Origin: Ureibacillus aquaedulcis
GTDB lineage: Bacteria; Bacillota; Bacilli; Bacillales_A; Planococcaceae
Length of the DNA stretch: 64,000 nucleotides
NCBI RefSeq assembly: GCF_030418165.1
Contig: NZ_JAUHTQ010000011.1
Span: forward strand, 50,482 to 114,481
Reading direction: 5' to 3'
The notes under the pieces were generated by a model. It was not told the origin of the DNA, did no database searches, and saw only the letters and a list, made by a program, of their open reading frames with translations. Position numbers and translations under genes: made by a program. Below, piece by piece: positions 1-8,363 of this stretch. How positions within the stretch are numbered: position 1 is the first letter of the stretch; every line of letters begins with the position of its first letter.

Positions 1-210
1 TTCATCCCCCTTATGAACATCATTTTGGAATGGATTTTGCTCCAAAACGCGTTTCCATCCCCCTTATGAACATCACTTTAAAATGGACTTTGCTCCAAAA
101 CGCGTTTCATCCCCCTTATGAACATCACTTTAAAATGGACTTTGCTCCAAAACGCGTTTCATCCCCCTTATGAACATCATTTTGGAATAGATTTTGCCTC
201 TAAAACGCGT
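1..210. repeat. Tandem repeat array, four 52-53 bp units
   Basis: Four consecutive units begin at 1, 53, 106 and 158, and a fifth start is visible at 211 before the similarity stops. Each unit opens with TTCATCCCCCTTATGAA, an imperfect inverted repeat (TTCAT/ATGAA with a 7-base loop), and ends with AAAACGCGT. Units differ by a few substitutions (for example CTTTAAAATGG versus TTTTGGAATGG) and by one-base indels. The array may extend left of the window. No coding potential or CRISPR-like spacer/repeat alternation is visible. The same family recurs at 9817-10092. Confidence 0.93.
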
Positions 211-306
211 TTCATGAATGTTATGCCTCCTAAGTCTTTGCCTTCTACCTTTCCTACTGAAGCTTTATAATGGAAATAAATTCGCAATTAGAAAGGAATT
301 ACTCCC

Positions 307-1257
307 ATGAACCATCCAATTTTATGTATAGGGGAACTTTTGATCGATTTTTTCAGCATTGATCGAAAGGCAAGCTTGTTAGATAGCGATACGTTTACGA
401 AAAGAGCTGGAGGAGCCCCAGCAAATGTCTGTGCTGCAATCGCGAAACTTGGTGGAGAAGCTCATTTTTGTGGTAAAGTCGGTAATGATGCCTTTGGCGA
501 TTTTCTTCAAAACACGCTGGAGCAACTAAATGTACATACAACTCTCCTATTAAAGGATAATAGCCATCCCACCACTTTGGCCTTTGTTTCATTGCAGGAG
601 GATGGACAGCGTGATTTTATTTTCAATCGTGGTGCTGATGCCAATTTGTCGGTTGAGGATGTACCGCTTCATATTTTCAATACGGTGAAGCTTGTCCACT
701 TTGGCTCTGCCACCGCCCTTCTTCCAGGTCCATTACAACAGACTTATAGAACATTGCTTGATGCAGCTAAAGACAATCAGTGCTATATCTCTTTTGATCC
801 TAATTTTCGTTCCGACTTGTGGAAAGGCCATGAAGCTGAATTCGTAAAGTTGGCTCGGGATTTAATCGCCAAATGTGATTTTTTAAAGGTAAGTGATGAA
901 GAGCTGTTTCTATTAACCAATGAAAAGGATATACCAAAAGCAGTTACCGAGCTCCACAACCTTGGTGCTAAATGCATTGCAATCACTCTTGGAAAAGATG
1001 GGACTTACCTTTCCTGCAAAGGCGCCGCTACCATTATCCCTAGTATCCCGATACAAGCCGTGGATACAACAGGAGCTGGCGATGCCTTTGTTGGGGCAAC
1101 TCTTTATCAGCTTGGTAAATTGGATAGTCCTGAATCATTAAGCTATCAGGATTGGCAAGACATTGTACAATTTAGCAATAAGGCAGCCGCAAAGGTTTGC
1201 GAAAAAGTTGGGGCCATTGAGGCATTACCTACCTTAGGGGAAATTCAAAGCATTTAA
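307..1257 (+). CDS. PfkB-family sugar kinase, probably fructokinase
   Basis: A 316-residue ribokinase/PfkB-fold kinase that would phosphorylate a sugar with ATP in the cytoplasm. The N-terminal GELLIDF strand, the AGGAPANVCAAIAKLGG substrate-binding glycine motif (about residues 34-50) and the C-terminal DTTGAGDAF signature (about residues 250-258, with the catalytic Asp of GAGD) are all present. Length and motif spelling resemble bacterial fructokinases (ScrK type), but exact sugar specificity cannot be read. The ATG follows AGAAAGGAAT at a good distance. No PTS or sugar transporter lies beside it. A second PfkB kinase is at 39605-40549. Confidence 0.9.
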   Translation: MNHPILCIGELLIDFFSIDRKASLLDSDTFTKRAGGAPANVCAAIAKLGGEAHFCGKVGNDAFGDFLQNTLEQLNVHTTLLLKDNSHPTTLAFVSLQEDGQRDFIFNRGADANLSVEDVPLHIFNTVKLVHFGSATALLPGPLQQTYRTLLDAAKDNQCYISFDPNFRSDLWKGHEAEFVKLARDLIAKCDFLKVSDEELFLLTNEKDIPKAVTELHNLGAKCIAITLGKDGTYLSCKGAATIIPSIPIQAVDTTGAGDAFVGATLYQLGKLDSPESLSYQDWQDIVQFSNKAAAKVCEKVGAIEALPTLGEIQSI

Positions 1258-1258
1258 A

Positions 1259-1303
1259 AAGGGTAATCTCATGGGGCGTGACACCCTATGAGATTACCCT
1301 GTA
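1259..1303. terminator. Bidirectional intrinsic terminator
   Basis: GGGTAATCTCAT and ATGAGATTACCC (1261-1299) form a 12-bp stem. On the minus strand the stem is followed by TTTTT, and on the plus strand by a weaker T-rich tract. It ends both the kinase gene and the convergent xpt-pbuX operon. Confidence 0.85.
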
Positions 1304-1307
1304 TATT

Positions 1308-2609
1308 TTACTCTACTTCCAATGTTGGTGTGTGCATGGCATCTACTTTTTTCGGTCCAATCATGTTAAATAGAATATTTAAGACAATTGCCGTTACGGA
1401 GCCACATACAATTCCGTTTGAAGTTAAAACTGAAGCCCATTCCGGTAATACCGCGAAGATGTTTGGAACAAATACAACTCCTGCACCTAAACCAACTGCA
1501 ATTGCTGCTACCATTGCATTCTCTGGAGAACGCATAATTTCAGGCGCAAGCATTGTAATTCCTTGAGTTACAACCATACCGAACATCGCTAGCATTGCCC
1601 CGCCCAATACAGCAGTTGGAATAATTGTTGTTAGTGCTGCTACTTTTGGCAAGAAACCAAGTACTACTAACATAGCACCTGTAATGAAGATTACTTTACG
1701 CTCTTTAACACCTGTCATTTTAATTAGTCCAACATTTTGAGAAAATGTTGTGTAAGGGAAGGCGTTAAAAATCCCGCCAATGATTGAAGCTAAACCTTCC
1801 GAACGATATCCACGCGATAAATCTTTTGAGTCTACTGATTTCTTTGTAATATCACTTAGCGCGAAATAAACACCTGATGATTCTACTAAAGATACCATTG
1901 CTACTAATGTCATTGTAATAATTGCACCCACATCAAATGTTGGTGTTCCAAAGTAGAATGGTTGCACCATATGGAACCAAGAAGCATCCATAACTGGCGC
2001 AAAGTCGACCTTCCCTAGGAAAGCTGCAATAACCGTCCCTACTATTAGTCCAAGCAATATCGAAATAGAACGAACAAACCCTGTAGTAAAACGATAGATT
2101 AATAGAATGAAAAGCAATGTAAGCATAGCCAGGAATACATTTGAAGCTGAACCAAAATCAGCTGCACCTTGACCGCCACCCATGTTGTTCACTGCTACTG
2201 GAATTAATGAAATACCGATGATTGTTACGACAGATCCTGTTACGATTGGGGGGAAGAATTTCACTAGTTTCCCAAAAACACCGGAGATTATAATAACAAT
2301 TATCCCTGAAGCAATGATTGCCCCATAAATAGCGCCAATTCCTTTATCAGAACCAATTGCAATAATTGGACTTACCGCCGTAAACGTACAGCCTAATACA
2401 ACCGGTAAACCGATACCAAATGCTTTCCCTCTCATGACTTGTAAAAGAGTTGCAATACCACACATCATAATATCAATTGCTACTAAATACGTCATTTGCG
2501 TTGAGTCGAATCCTAAAGCCCCTCCGATAATCAATGGAACTAAAATGGCGCCCGCATACATCGCAAGTAAATGTTGAATACCAAGTGTTGTTGCTTTTAC
2601 ATTATTCAT
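1308..2609 (-). CDS. pbuX: Xanthine permease PbuX (NCS2 family)
   Basis: A 433-residue nucleobase:cation symporter-2 protein with about 12-14 hydrophobic segments that would import xanthine with protons across the membrane. It starts with a short amphipathic N-terminus (LGIQHLLAMYAGAILVPLIIG), shows the NCS2 central region with VxLVESSGVYFALSD (about residues 238-252) and GIFNAFPYTTFSQNVGL. The ATG is preceded by AGGAGGATATTG. It lies 41 bp behind xpt in the classic Bacillales xpt-pbuX operon, so it is under the riboswitch at 3478-3548. The permease assignment is firm; xanthine specificity rests on the operon context. Confidence 0.95.
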   Translation of the reverse strand: MNNVKATTLGIQHLLAMYAGAILVPLIIGGALGFDSTQMTYLVAIDIMMCGIATLLQVMRGKAFGIGLPVVLGCTFTAVSPIIAIGSDKGIGAIYGAIIASGIIVIIISGVFGKLVKFFPPIVTGSVVTIIGISLIPVAVNNMGGGQGAADFGSASNVFLAMLTLLFILLIYRFTTGFVRSISILLGLIVGTVIAAFLGKVDFAPVMDASWFHMVQPFYFGTPTFDVGAIITMTLVAMVSLVESSGVYFALSDITKKSVDSKDLSRGYRSEGLASIIGGIFNAFPYTTFSQNVGLIKMTGVKERKVIFITGAMLVVLGFLPKVAALTTIIPTAVLGGAMLAMFGMVVTQGITMLAPEIMRSPENAMVAAIAVGLGAGVVFVPNIFAVLPEWASVLTSNGIVCGSVTAIVLNILFNMIGPKKVDAMHTPTLEVE

Positions 2610-2650
2610 GTGAACAATATCCTCCTAATGTTCTACCGATGTAGTTGTTA

Positions 2651-3283
<633 letters not shown>

Positions 3284-3360
3284 TTAATATAGTGCGCAGC
3301 TTATATGGTAGGCTGCGGTATTGGATAGTGATTCTCCATCCTAATCCTTAGTAAATAACA

Positions 3361-3413
3361 AAAAAAACTCGAAAAACTTATTCCGCTATGAGCAGAACAA
3401 GTCTTTCGAGTTG
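3361..3413 (-). terminator. Riboswitch-controlled intrinsic terminator of xpt
   Basis: On the minus strand ACTCGAAAGACTTGTTCTGC pairs with GCGGAATAAGTTTTTCGAGT and runs into a string of T. The loop region reads CTCATAG, which is complementary to the CTATGAG forming the 3' strand of the aptamer P1 helix. A terminator/antiterminator switch is therefore directly visible: ligand-bound P1 hides CTATGAG and lets the terminator form. Confidence 0.9.
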
Positions 3414-3477
3414 AAGGTTCGAAAGTTAATAGAGTCGAAATTGCTTATAACAGTGCATTCGAATCTAAACATTGTCT

Positions 3478-3548
3478 CTCTCATAGTCAACTTATTTACG
3501 GTAAGTCGGTAGAAACTTGCGAGCCATATCCTCGCCATTATATGAGTG
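3478..3548 (-). promoter_or_regulatory. Purine (guanine/xanthine-class) riboswitch aptamer
   Basis: On the minus strand the sequence follows the G-box pattern: P1 5' strand CACTCATATAATGG, a P2 hairpin (GCGAGGATATGGCTCGC), the junction AAGTTTCTACCG, a P3 hairpin (ACTTA CCGTAAA TAAGT) and the P1 3' strand CTATGAGAG. The base corresponding to position 74 of the B. subtilis xpt aptamer is C (in TTGAC-TATGAG), which predicts guanine/hypoxanthine rather than adenine recognition. It sits between the promoter and xpt, where it would turn off purine salvage when guanine is plentiful. Confidence 0.96.
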
Positions 3549-3604
3549 AAATATTAAAGCTGTTGTGAACAGCTAAATGTTAAGTTTTCGTTAAGAATGT
3601 CCTC

Positions 3605-3633
3605 ATTATAAACATGGATTCGATTGAATGCAA
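3605..3633 (-). promoter_or_regulatory. Sigma-A promoter of xpt-pbuX
   Basis: On the minus strand TTGCAT (-35, 3628-3633) and TATAAT (-10, 3605-3610) are separated by exactly 17 bp, placing the transcription start about 50 bases before the aptamer. Between promoter and aptamer is an AGCTGTT/AACAGCT inverted repeat (3558-3574) of unknown role. Confidence 0.8.
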
Positions 3634-3744
3634 TAACATACTAAATAATAAAATGATTCTAATTATTCGGAAATTAGCTATTTATTATATGAACTCCCAG
3701 TATAATGTTCGTCTTTACTTCCAAAATACCCTTTTTATTGCCGA

Positions 3745-4434
3745 TTATTTTAATAATTGTTTAAGATTTGCTTTGAATTCTCCAAAGGTTTTCCCTTCTT
3801 TACCATAGGCCCCCATACTTCTGCAAACTAATATATTCACAATTTTGCCACTGTCCAATTCTAGCTTGGCAATAACCCCTTTTTGCTCCAATGCCTGCAC
3901 CGACAAAGCTAGGTCATCAACTTCAAGATCTACTAACCGGGCTTTAAATTGCTCGATAAACAGTTTGAATGCACTTGAGCCTTGGACGATTAGGACTTCC
4001 GGTTCGAATTCATCAACAACTTCTTTGAATATAGTAAAACCGTCTAAATATAGCGGATCTTTGTCTTTTTTTAATTGTTTCAATTCGGTACTTTCCAAGT
4101 TCAAACAGTTAATACTTGAGAGGACGACCTGTTCATTTAAAGCCTCCGCTACATAAGATGCAAAATTTATGGCACCTTTATATTCCCGGGATGCTTCTTC
4201 AATTTCATCCCGAAATAAGTCCGTGAATAAATCTTTATCCACTAAAGTTTCCGCCAATATGGGAAAATCCGCAGCATTTACTTGTAACAGCGGCTCTGGA
4301 AATGCGCCTACCAGCAACACCCTTGATTTGTATGGGTTGCCTTGTGCCTGAAATGGCAAAAATAAGACTTCTCCTGATTCATTGTCTATTACCCATCTCT
4401 GAATTTTTTTTAAAAAGCCCGTTGATATTGCCAT
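3745..4434 (-). CDS. Protein of unknown function, weak uracil-glycosylase-like motifs
   Basis: A 229-residue soluble protein that I do not recognise by name. The strand VLLVGAFPEPLLQ (about residues 39-51) and the later VLIVQGSSAFKLF are arranged as in the UDG-like alpha/beta fold, but the hydrolytic motifs of true uracil-DNA glycosylases are not evident, so a fold-level resemblance is all that can be proposed. Two upstream in-frame starts (4527, 4479) lack ribosome sites; ATG at 4434 follows AAAGGGAG at about nine bases. It is a single gene between xpt and the permease gene. Confidence 0.7.
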   Translation of the reverse strand: MAISTGFLKKIQRWVIDNESGEVLFLPFQAQGNPYKSRVLLVGAFPEPLLQVNAADFPILAETLVDKDLFTDLFRDEIEEASREYKGAINFASYVAEALNEQVVLSSINCLNLESTELKQLKKDKDPLYLDGFTIFKEVVDEFEPEVLIVQGSSAFKLFIEQFKARLVDLEVDDLALSVQALEQKGVIAKLELDSGKIVNILVCRSMGAYGKEGKTFGEFKANLKQLLK

Positions 4435-4527
4435 ATTCTCTACTCCCTTTACATCTGATACTAGATTTTCTATGTCCATTATAACAAGGACGTTTATCAA
4501 AAATGAAAAAATACAAGTAGGATACAT

Positions 4528-4568
4528 AAAAAATCGGTAAAACCCATCAATTGAATTTTACCGATTTA
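4528..4568 (-). terminator. Intrinsic terminator of the amino acid permease gene
   Basis: On the minus strand AAATCGGTAAAA and TTTTACCGATTT form a 12-bp stem followed by T residues, immediately after the permease stop codon. Confidence 0.85.
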
Positions 4569-4574
4569 CTAATT

Positions 4575-6032
4575 TTATCTATGTGTATCAACATCGCACT
4601 TATCTAAAGGTACGATTTTCGTTTTATATTTAACTTTGTAGCCTAACCATAAAGCAATGAAGAGCGGAATCCCTATATAGGAAACAGCAATTCCATACCA
4701 ATCAATCGATCCTAGTGAAAATGCTGTATAGTTCTGTCCAACAATCACAATTATACAAACGATCAAGGCAAATAATGGACCGAATGGATAAAATCTCGCT
4801 TTATATGGAAGCAAGTTTACATCATGCCCTTGCAATACATACGCTTTACGGAAACGGTAATGGCTGATGGCAATACCTACCCATGCGATAAATCCTGACA
4901 AACCGGATGCATTTAGAAGCCACATGTATACAACACCATCACCAAAGTAGGATGATAAAAACGCTAGACATCCCACAGCTAATGTTGCTAGTAAAGCATA
5001 GACAGGAATTCCTCGTTTCGATAGCTTAGCAAAGATTTTTGGCGCTTTGCCATCTACCGCTAGCTGCCAAAGCATACGGGACGAAGCATAAAGTCCAGAG
5101 TTTCCTGCAGAAAGCATTGCCGTTAAAATGATTGCGTTCATTACTGAAGCCGCAAAAGCAATTCCTAGTTTATCAAACACTAATGTAAATGGTGAAACTG
5201 CGATATCCTCAGACAACAGTCTTGAATCTGTATATGGAATCAGTAAGCCAATAGCTAAAATAGCTAAAATGTAGAATAATAAAATCCTCCAGAATACAGA
5301 ACGAACAGCTTTCGGGATATTTTTCCCCGGGTCATCGGTTTCCCCTGCGGTGATTCCCAACAATTCCGTGCCTTGGAACGAAAAACCTGCTGCTAAGAAA
5401 ATACCGAAAATGGCAAGGAACCCGCCATTAAATGGAGCATCTCCCACAAAGAAGTTCTCAAATCCAATTGGATCATGACCTTGCAAAATACCAAAGATCA
5501 TTAAGAACGAAACAACAATAAATACGATGACTGTCATCACTTTAATCATTGCAAACCAGTATTCGCTTTCTCCATAAGCTCTTACTGATAACAGATTAAA
5601 TGTTAATACAATCGCAATAAATAAGAATGTCCATAGAGCCGATGAACTATCAGGGAACCAATACTTCATAATAAGCGAGACAGCCGATATTTCAGCGGCA
5701 ATTGTTATTGCCCAGTTGTACCAATAATTCCATCCCATAGCGAATCCAAAGGCAGGGTCTACAAATTTTGTTGCATATGTACTAAATGACCCTGATGTTG
5801 GCATAAAGGCTGCCATTTCCCCAAGACTTGTCATCAGGAAATACACCATAATCCCAATCACTGCGTATGCAACAAGCGCACCACCTGGACCAGCCTCTGC
5901 AATGGAAGCTCCACTAGCCAGAAATAAGCCTGTCCCTATTGTTCCACCAAGAGAAATCATCGTAATATGACGACTTTTCAAGCCCCTTTTAAGCTCAGGT
6001 TGAGTATTCTTCTTTCTATTTTTGTCACTCAT
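4575..6032 (-). CDS. Amino acid permease, APC superfamily (LysP/YvsH-like)
   Basis: A 485-residue integral membrane protein of the amino acid transporter (AAT) family. After a basic N-terminus, RGLKSRHITMISLGGTIGTG (about residues 16-35) is the hallmark first helix, followed by SGASIAEAGPGGALVAY and GEMAAFMPTSGSF; about 12 helices follow. The closest families I can name are lysine and other basic or aromatic amino acid permeases; the substrate is not certain. The gene is preceded by a leader of about 350 bases with a strong terminator (6092-6132), so expression is likely controlled by attenuation. The ATG follows AAAGGAGATTTT. Confidence 0.9.
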   Translation of the reverse strand: MSDKNRKKNTQPELKRGLKSRHITMISLGGTIGTGLFLASGASIAEAGPGGALVAYAVIGIMVYFLMTSLGEMAAFMPTSGSFSTYATKFVDPAFGFAMGWNYWYNWAITIAAEISAVSLIMKYWFPDSSSALWTFLFIAIVLTFNLLSVRAYGESEYWFAMIKVMTVIVFIVVSFLMIFGILQGHDPIGFENFFVGDAPFNGGFLAIFGIFLAAGFSFQGTELLGITAGETDDPGKNIPKAVRSVFWRILLFYILAILAIGLLIPYTDSRLLSEDIAVSPFTLVFDKLGIAFAASVMNAIILTAMLSAGNSGLYASSRMLWQLAVDGKAPKIFAKLSKRGIPVYALLATLAVGCLAFLSSYFGDGVVYMWLLNASGLSGFIAWVGIAISHYRFRKAYVLQGHDVNLLPYKARFYPFGPLFALIVCIIVIVGQNYTAFSLGSIDWYGIAVSYIGIPLFIALWLGYKVKYKTKIVPLDKCDVDTHR

Positions 6033-6091
6033 GAAAAAAATCTCCTTTAAAATACACTCTATTTCAGTATGTCCATCTTTCCGATAGAAAC

Positions 6092-6132
6092 GTCTTTGCC
6101 CTAAAAATAAAAACCATCACAAGTGCGATGGT
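6092..6132 (-). terminator. Leader terminator upstream of the amino acid permease
   Basis: On the minus strand ACCATCGCAC-TT-GTGATGGT is followed by TTTTTATTTTTAG. It lies about 60 bp before the permease start codon, in the position of an attenuator. Confidence 0.85.
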
Positions 6133-6345
6133 ATGTTAACCTTAATAGTAATACTCACTTTTCTATAAGGTGTGCCTAACAGGTTAAAAGTTCTCCACAT
6201 ACCTTTTGAGAGTAAAGTTAACATCTCTTGGAATACGTTTTTCTATGGAAGTTTACGTAGGCTTTCATGAATAAGCTCTAGTTGTACATACATCGAAGCT
6301 ATGTGATTTTATTGAAATCACCACTATCCCAAAGTTACGTTAAGA
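6133..6345 (-). promoter_or_regulatory. Structured attenuator leader of unknown class
   Basis: The untranslated leader folds into several hairpins, for example GTGATTT/AAATCAC near 6303-6322 and TACTC/GAGTA enclosing AAGG-TATGTG/CACACCTT (6150-6210). GGTATG (6198-6203) can instead pair with CATACC (6130-6135), which overlaps the first arm of the terminator, giving two exclusive folds. I could not fit the conserved cores of the lysine riboswitch (no GCCGAAG) or of a T-box (no GGGTGGNACCGCG), so the sensed signal is unknown. Confidence 0.55.
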
Positions 6346-6437
6346 TGTAAGATAGAAGTTGGTTTAAATAATAGTTTAACATGAAAAAATACATTTTTTA
6401 ATTTGTAGAATTTTCACATACATTACGGAGGGATAAT

Positions 6438-7655
6438 ATGGCTACAACAAATACAACGCATAAAACGAAAAAGTTGCACCTTACAACTTCGACATTGGTT
6501 TTCGTCGTAGCAATTATTTTCCTGGCAAGTACAATGAGATCGCCATTAACCGGGGTTGGGCCCGTTATCTCTTCCATTCGGGAAGGACTCGGGATTTCAA
6601 ATGTCCTTGCAGGCTTCTTAACTACGATTCCATTGCTTGCTTTTGCGGTGGTATCCCCATTCGCACCACGAATTTCACGAAGAATCGGCATGGAATATAC
6701 ATTGTTTTATTCGATTATTTTGCTTGCTATCGGCATTATTTTACGTTCTCTTGGAACTACATCACTGCTAATTATCGGAACGGCTTTAATCGGGATTGCC
6801 ATTTCTTTTGGTAATGTATTAGTTCCCGGGTTCTTTAAATTAAAGTACCCGTTGCATATTGGATTACTAACAGGAATTTATACTGTCTCGATGAATATTT
6901 CAGCTGCTGTCGCTGTGGGGATCAGTAATCCAATCGCAAATAATACTTCTTGGGGCTGGCAGGGTGCGCTATCCATATCCATCATTTTAACTTTGATTAC
7001 ACTGGTTACATGGTTCCCGCTGCTTCGCGGGGAAAAAGTTGACTTAAAAACAATTTCAAACAATTCGAAGGACAGTACACCTGAGATTAAAATATGGAAA
7101 AAGCCTCTAGCCTGGGCAATTGCAATTGCTATGGGATTCCAATCCCTGTTATTTTATTGTTCCGTCTCCTGGTTGCCGGAAATATTGGTTTCACAAGGGT
7201 ATAGTGCCGACAAGGCCGGCTGGTTAACTTCGGTGATGCAGATGTCGCAAATTCCGATGACATTCCTAATGCCGATTTTTGCCGAAAAATTGCGTTCTCA
7301 ACGTCCATTTGTCTATATGTTTACCATTCTTTATATCATAGGATTTGTAGGGCTATTTCTTGAACTTACTGATTTCAGCGTATTATGGATGATTTGTATT
7401 GGATTAGCTGGTGGTGCTTCATTTGGAATCCTAATGATGCTCTTTACTTTACGGACAAAAACTGCCTATGAAGCAGCACAAATTTCCGGGTTCGCACAAT
7501 CAATCGGCTACTTGCTCGCCGCTGCAGGACCGGTATTATTCGGATTTCTGCATGATGTGACTGGTAGCTGGGATTCGCCAAACATTCTATTTATCGTATC
7601 AGCGCTCATTTTATTCTTCACTGGATTTATAAGTGCAAAGGATCGTTATTTATAA
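6438..7655 (+). CDS. CynX/NimT-family MFS transporter
   Basis: A 405-residue major facilitator with about 12 hydrophobic segments. The opening helix followed by LASTMRSPLTGVGPVISSIR (about residues 32-51) is typical of the CynX/NimT (cyanate, 2-nitroimidazole) branch, in which many members have unknown substrates. The ATG follows GGAGGGATAAT. It is divergent from the amino acid permease. No cyanase gene is adjacent, so cyanate transport is not supported by context. Confidence 0.88.
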   Translation: MATTNTTHKTKKLHLTTSTLVFVVAIIFLASTMRSPLTGVGPVISSIREGLGISNVLAGFLTTIPLLAFAVVSPFAPRISRRIGMEYTLFYSIILLAIGIILRSLGTTSLLIIGTALIGIAISFGNVLVPGFFKLKYPLHIGLLTGIYTVSMNISAAVAVGISNPIANNTSWGWQGALSISIILTLITLVTWFPLLRGEKVDLKTISNNSKDSTPEIKIWKKPLAWAIAIAMGFQSLLFYCSVSWLPEILVSQGYSADKAGWLTSVMQMSQIPMTFLMPIFAEKLRSQRPFVYMFTILYIIGFVGLFLELTDFSVLWMICIGLAGGASFGILMMLFTLRTKTAYEAAQISGFAQSIGYLLAAAGPVLFGFLHDVTGSWDSPNILFIVSALILFFTGFISAKDRYL

Positions 7656-7734
7656 AGCTCTAAAGTGCTAAAAGCAAACGTATGTACCCTTTTTGTGTTA
7701 CAATAATATAAATTGTAAGTTAAAGGGGTTTACC

Positions 7735-8292
7735 TTGTTGGAAAAGAACAAAGAAAAAAAGAAATCACGATTTCGATTAATTCCAATACTCGTCCTACTT
7801 GCGATTGGCTATGCCGGCTGGCGCTATACCGGCACAACAAACGGCGCCCTTGCCGCTGTAGTTACTTTCCTGCTTGTGCTCATCATTTTTAAGATTTGGC
7901 TAAGTACAAGAGGATCGGCGCGATTAAGAAAAGCCGGCATTAGGGAAATTGATGAAATGACAGGTGAAGAGTTTGAGGAATACTTGGGTCGCCTTTTTAC
8001 TAAACGCGGCTATCATGTTTCCTATACTAAGGCCTCGGGAGATTATGGGGCTGATTTAATCCTGGAGGATCGAGAGGATATTATTGCTGTCCAGGCGAAA
8101 CGCTACTCTGGAACCGTTGGCGTAAAAGCCGTCCAGGAGATTATCGGTGCCTTAAGAATGTACGAAGCAACTCAAGGATGGGTTGTAACAAATAGTTATT
8201 TCACAAAACAAGCCGAAAAACTGGCCGAGTCAAATGACGTGTATTTAATCAACCGTGATGAATTAATCGACATGATTTTAAAGAAACGATAG
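7735..8292 (+). CDS. Membrane-anchored Mrr-type restriction endonuclease-like protein
   Basis: A 185-residue protein with two N-terminal membrane segments (about residues 14-54) and a C-terminal Mrr_cat domain of the PD-(D/E)XK nuclease fold. Visible active-site elements are E in TGEEFEEYLG, D in GDYGADLIL (about residues 99-107) and QAK in IIAVQAKRY (about residues 114-122). The start is TTG at 7735 or 7738 behind AAAGGGG; the longer frame back to 7693 has no ribosome site. Such anchored Mrr domains are common in Firmicutes and are not linked to a methylase here, so classical restriction is doubtful. Confidence 0.85.
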   Translation: MLEKNKEKKKSRFRLIPILVLLAIGYAGWRYTGTTNGALAAVVTFLLVLIIFKIWLSTRGSARLRKAGIREIDEMTGEEFEEYLGRLFTKRGYHVSYTKASGDYGADLILEDREDIIAVQAKRYSGTVGVKAVQEIIGALRMYEATQGWVVTNSYFTKQAEKLAESNDVYLINRDELIDMILKKR

Positions 8293-8321
8293 TGTGTGAT
8301 TAAATCGAATAATAACAAGAG

Positions 8322-8362
8322 AAGGAGCCCTCTCATTGAAATGAAGAGAGGCTCCTTTTTTA
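8322..8362. terminator. Bidirectional intrinsic terminator
   Basis: AGGAGCC(C)TCTC and GAGAGGCTCCT form a stem with one bulged base, followed by TTTTTT on the plus strand and preceded by A-rich sequence. It separates the Mrr-type gene from the convergent nos gene. Confidence 0.85.
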
Positions 8363-8363
8363 T

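Noticed and set aside
1..210. CRISPR array
   Set aside because: Units are contiguous 52-53 bp copies with no unique spacers and no cas genes nearby.
3614..3808. Plus-strand open frame of 64 codons
   Set aside because: It covers the xpt promoter and the end of the gene at 3745-4434, has no ribosome site and an AT-rich composition.
6092..6345. Lysine riboswitch or T-box before the amino acid permease
   Set aside because: The conserved cores GCCGAAG (lysine) and GGGTGGNACCGCG (T-box) could not be found, so only an unclassified leader is reported.
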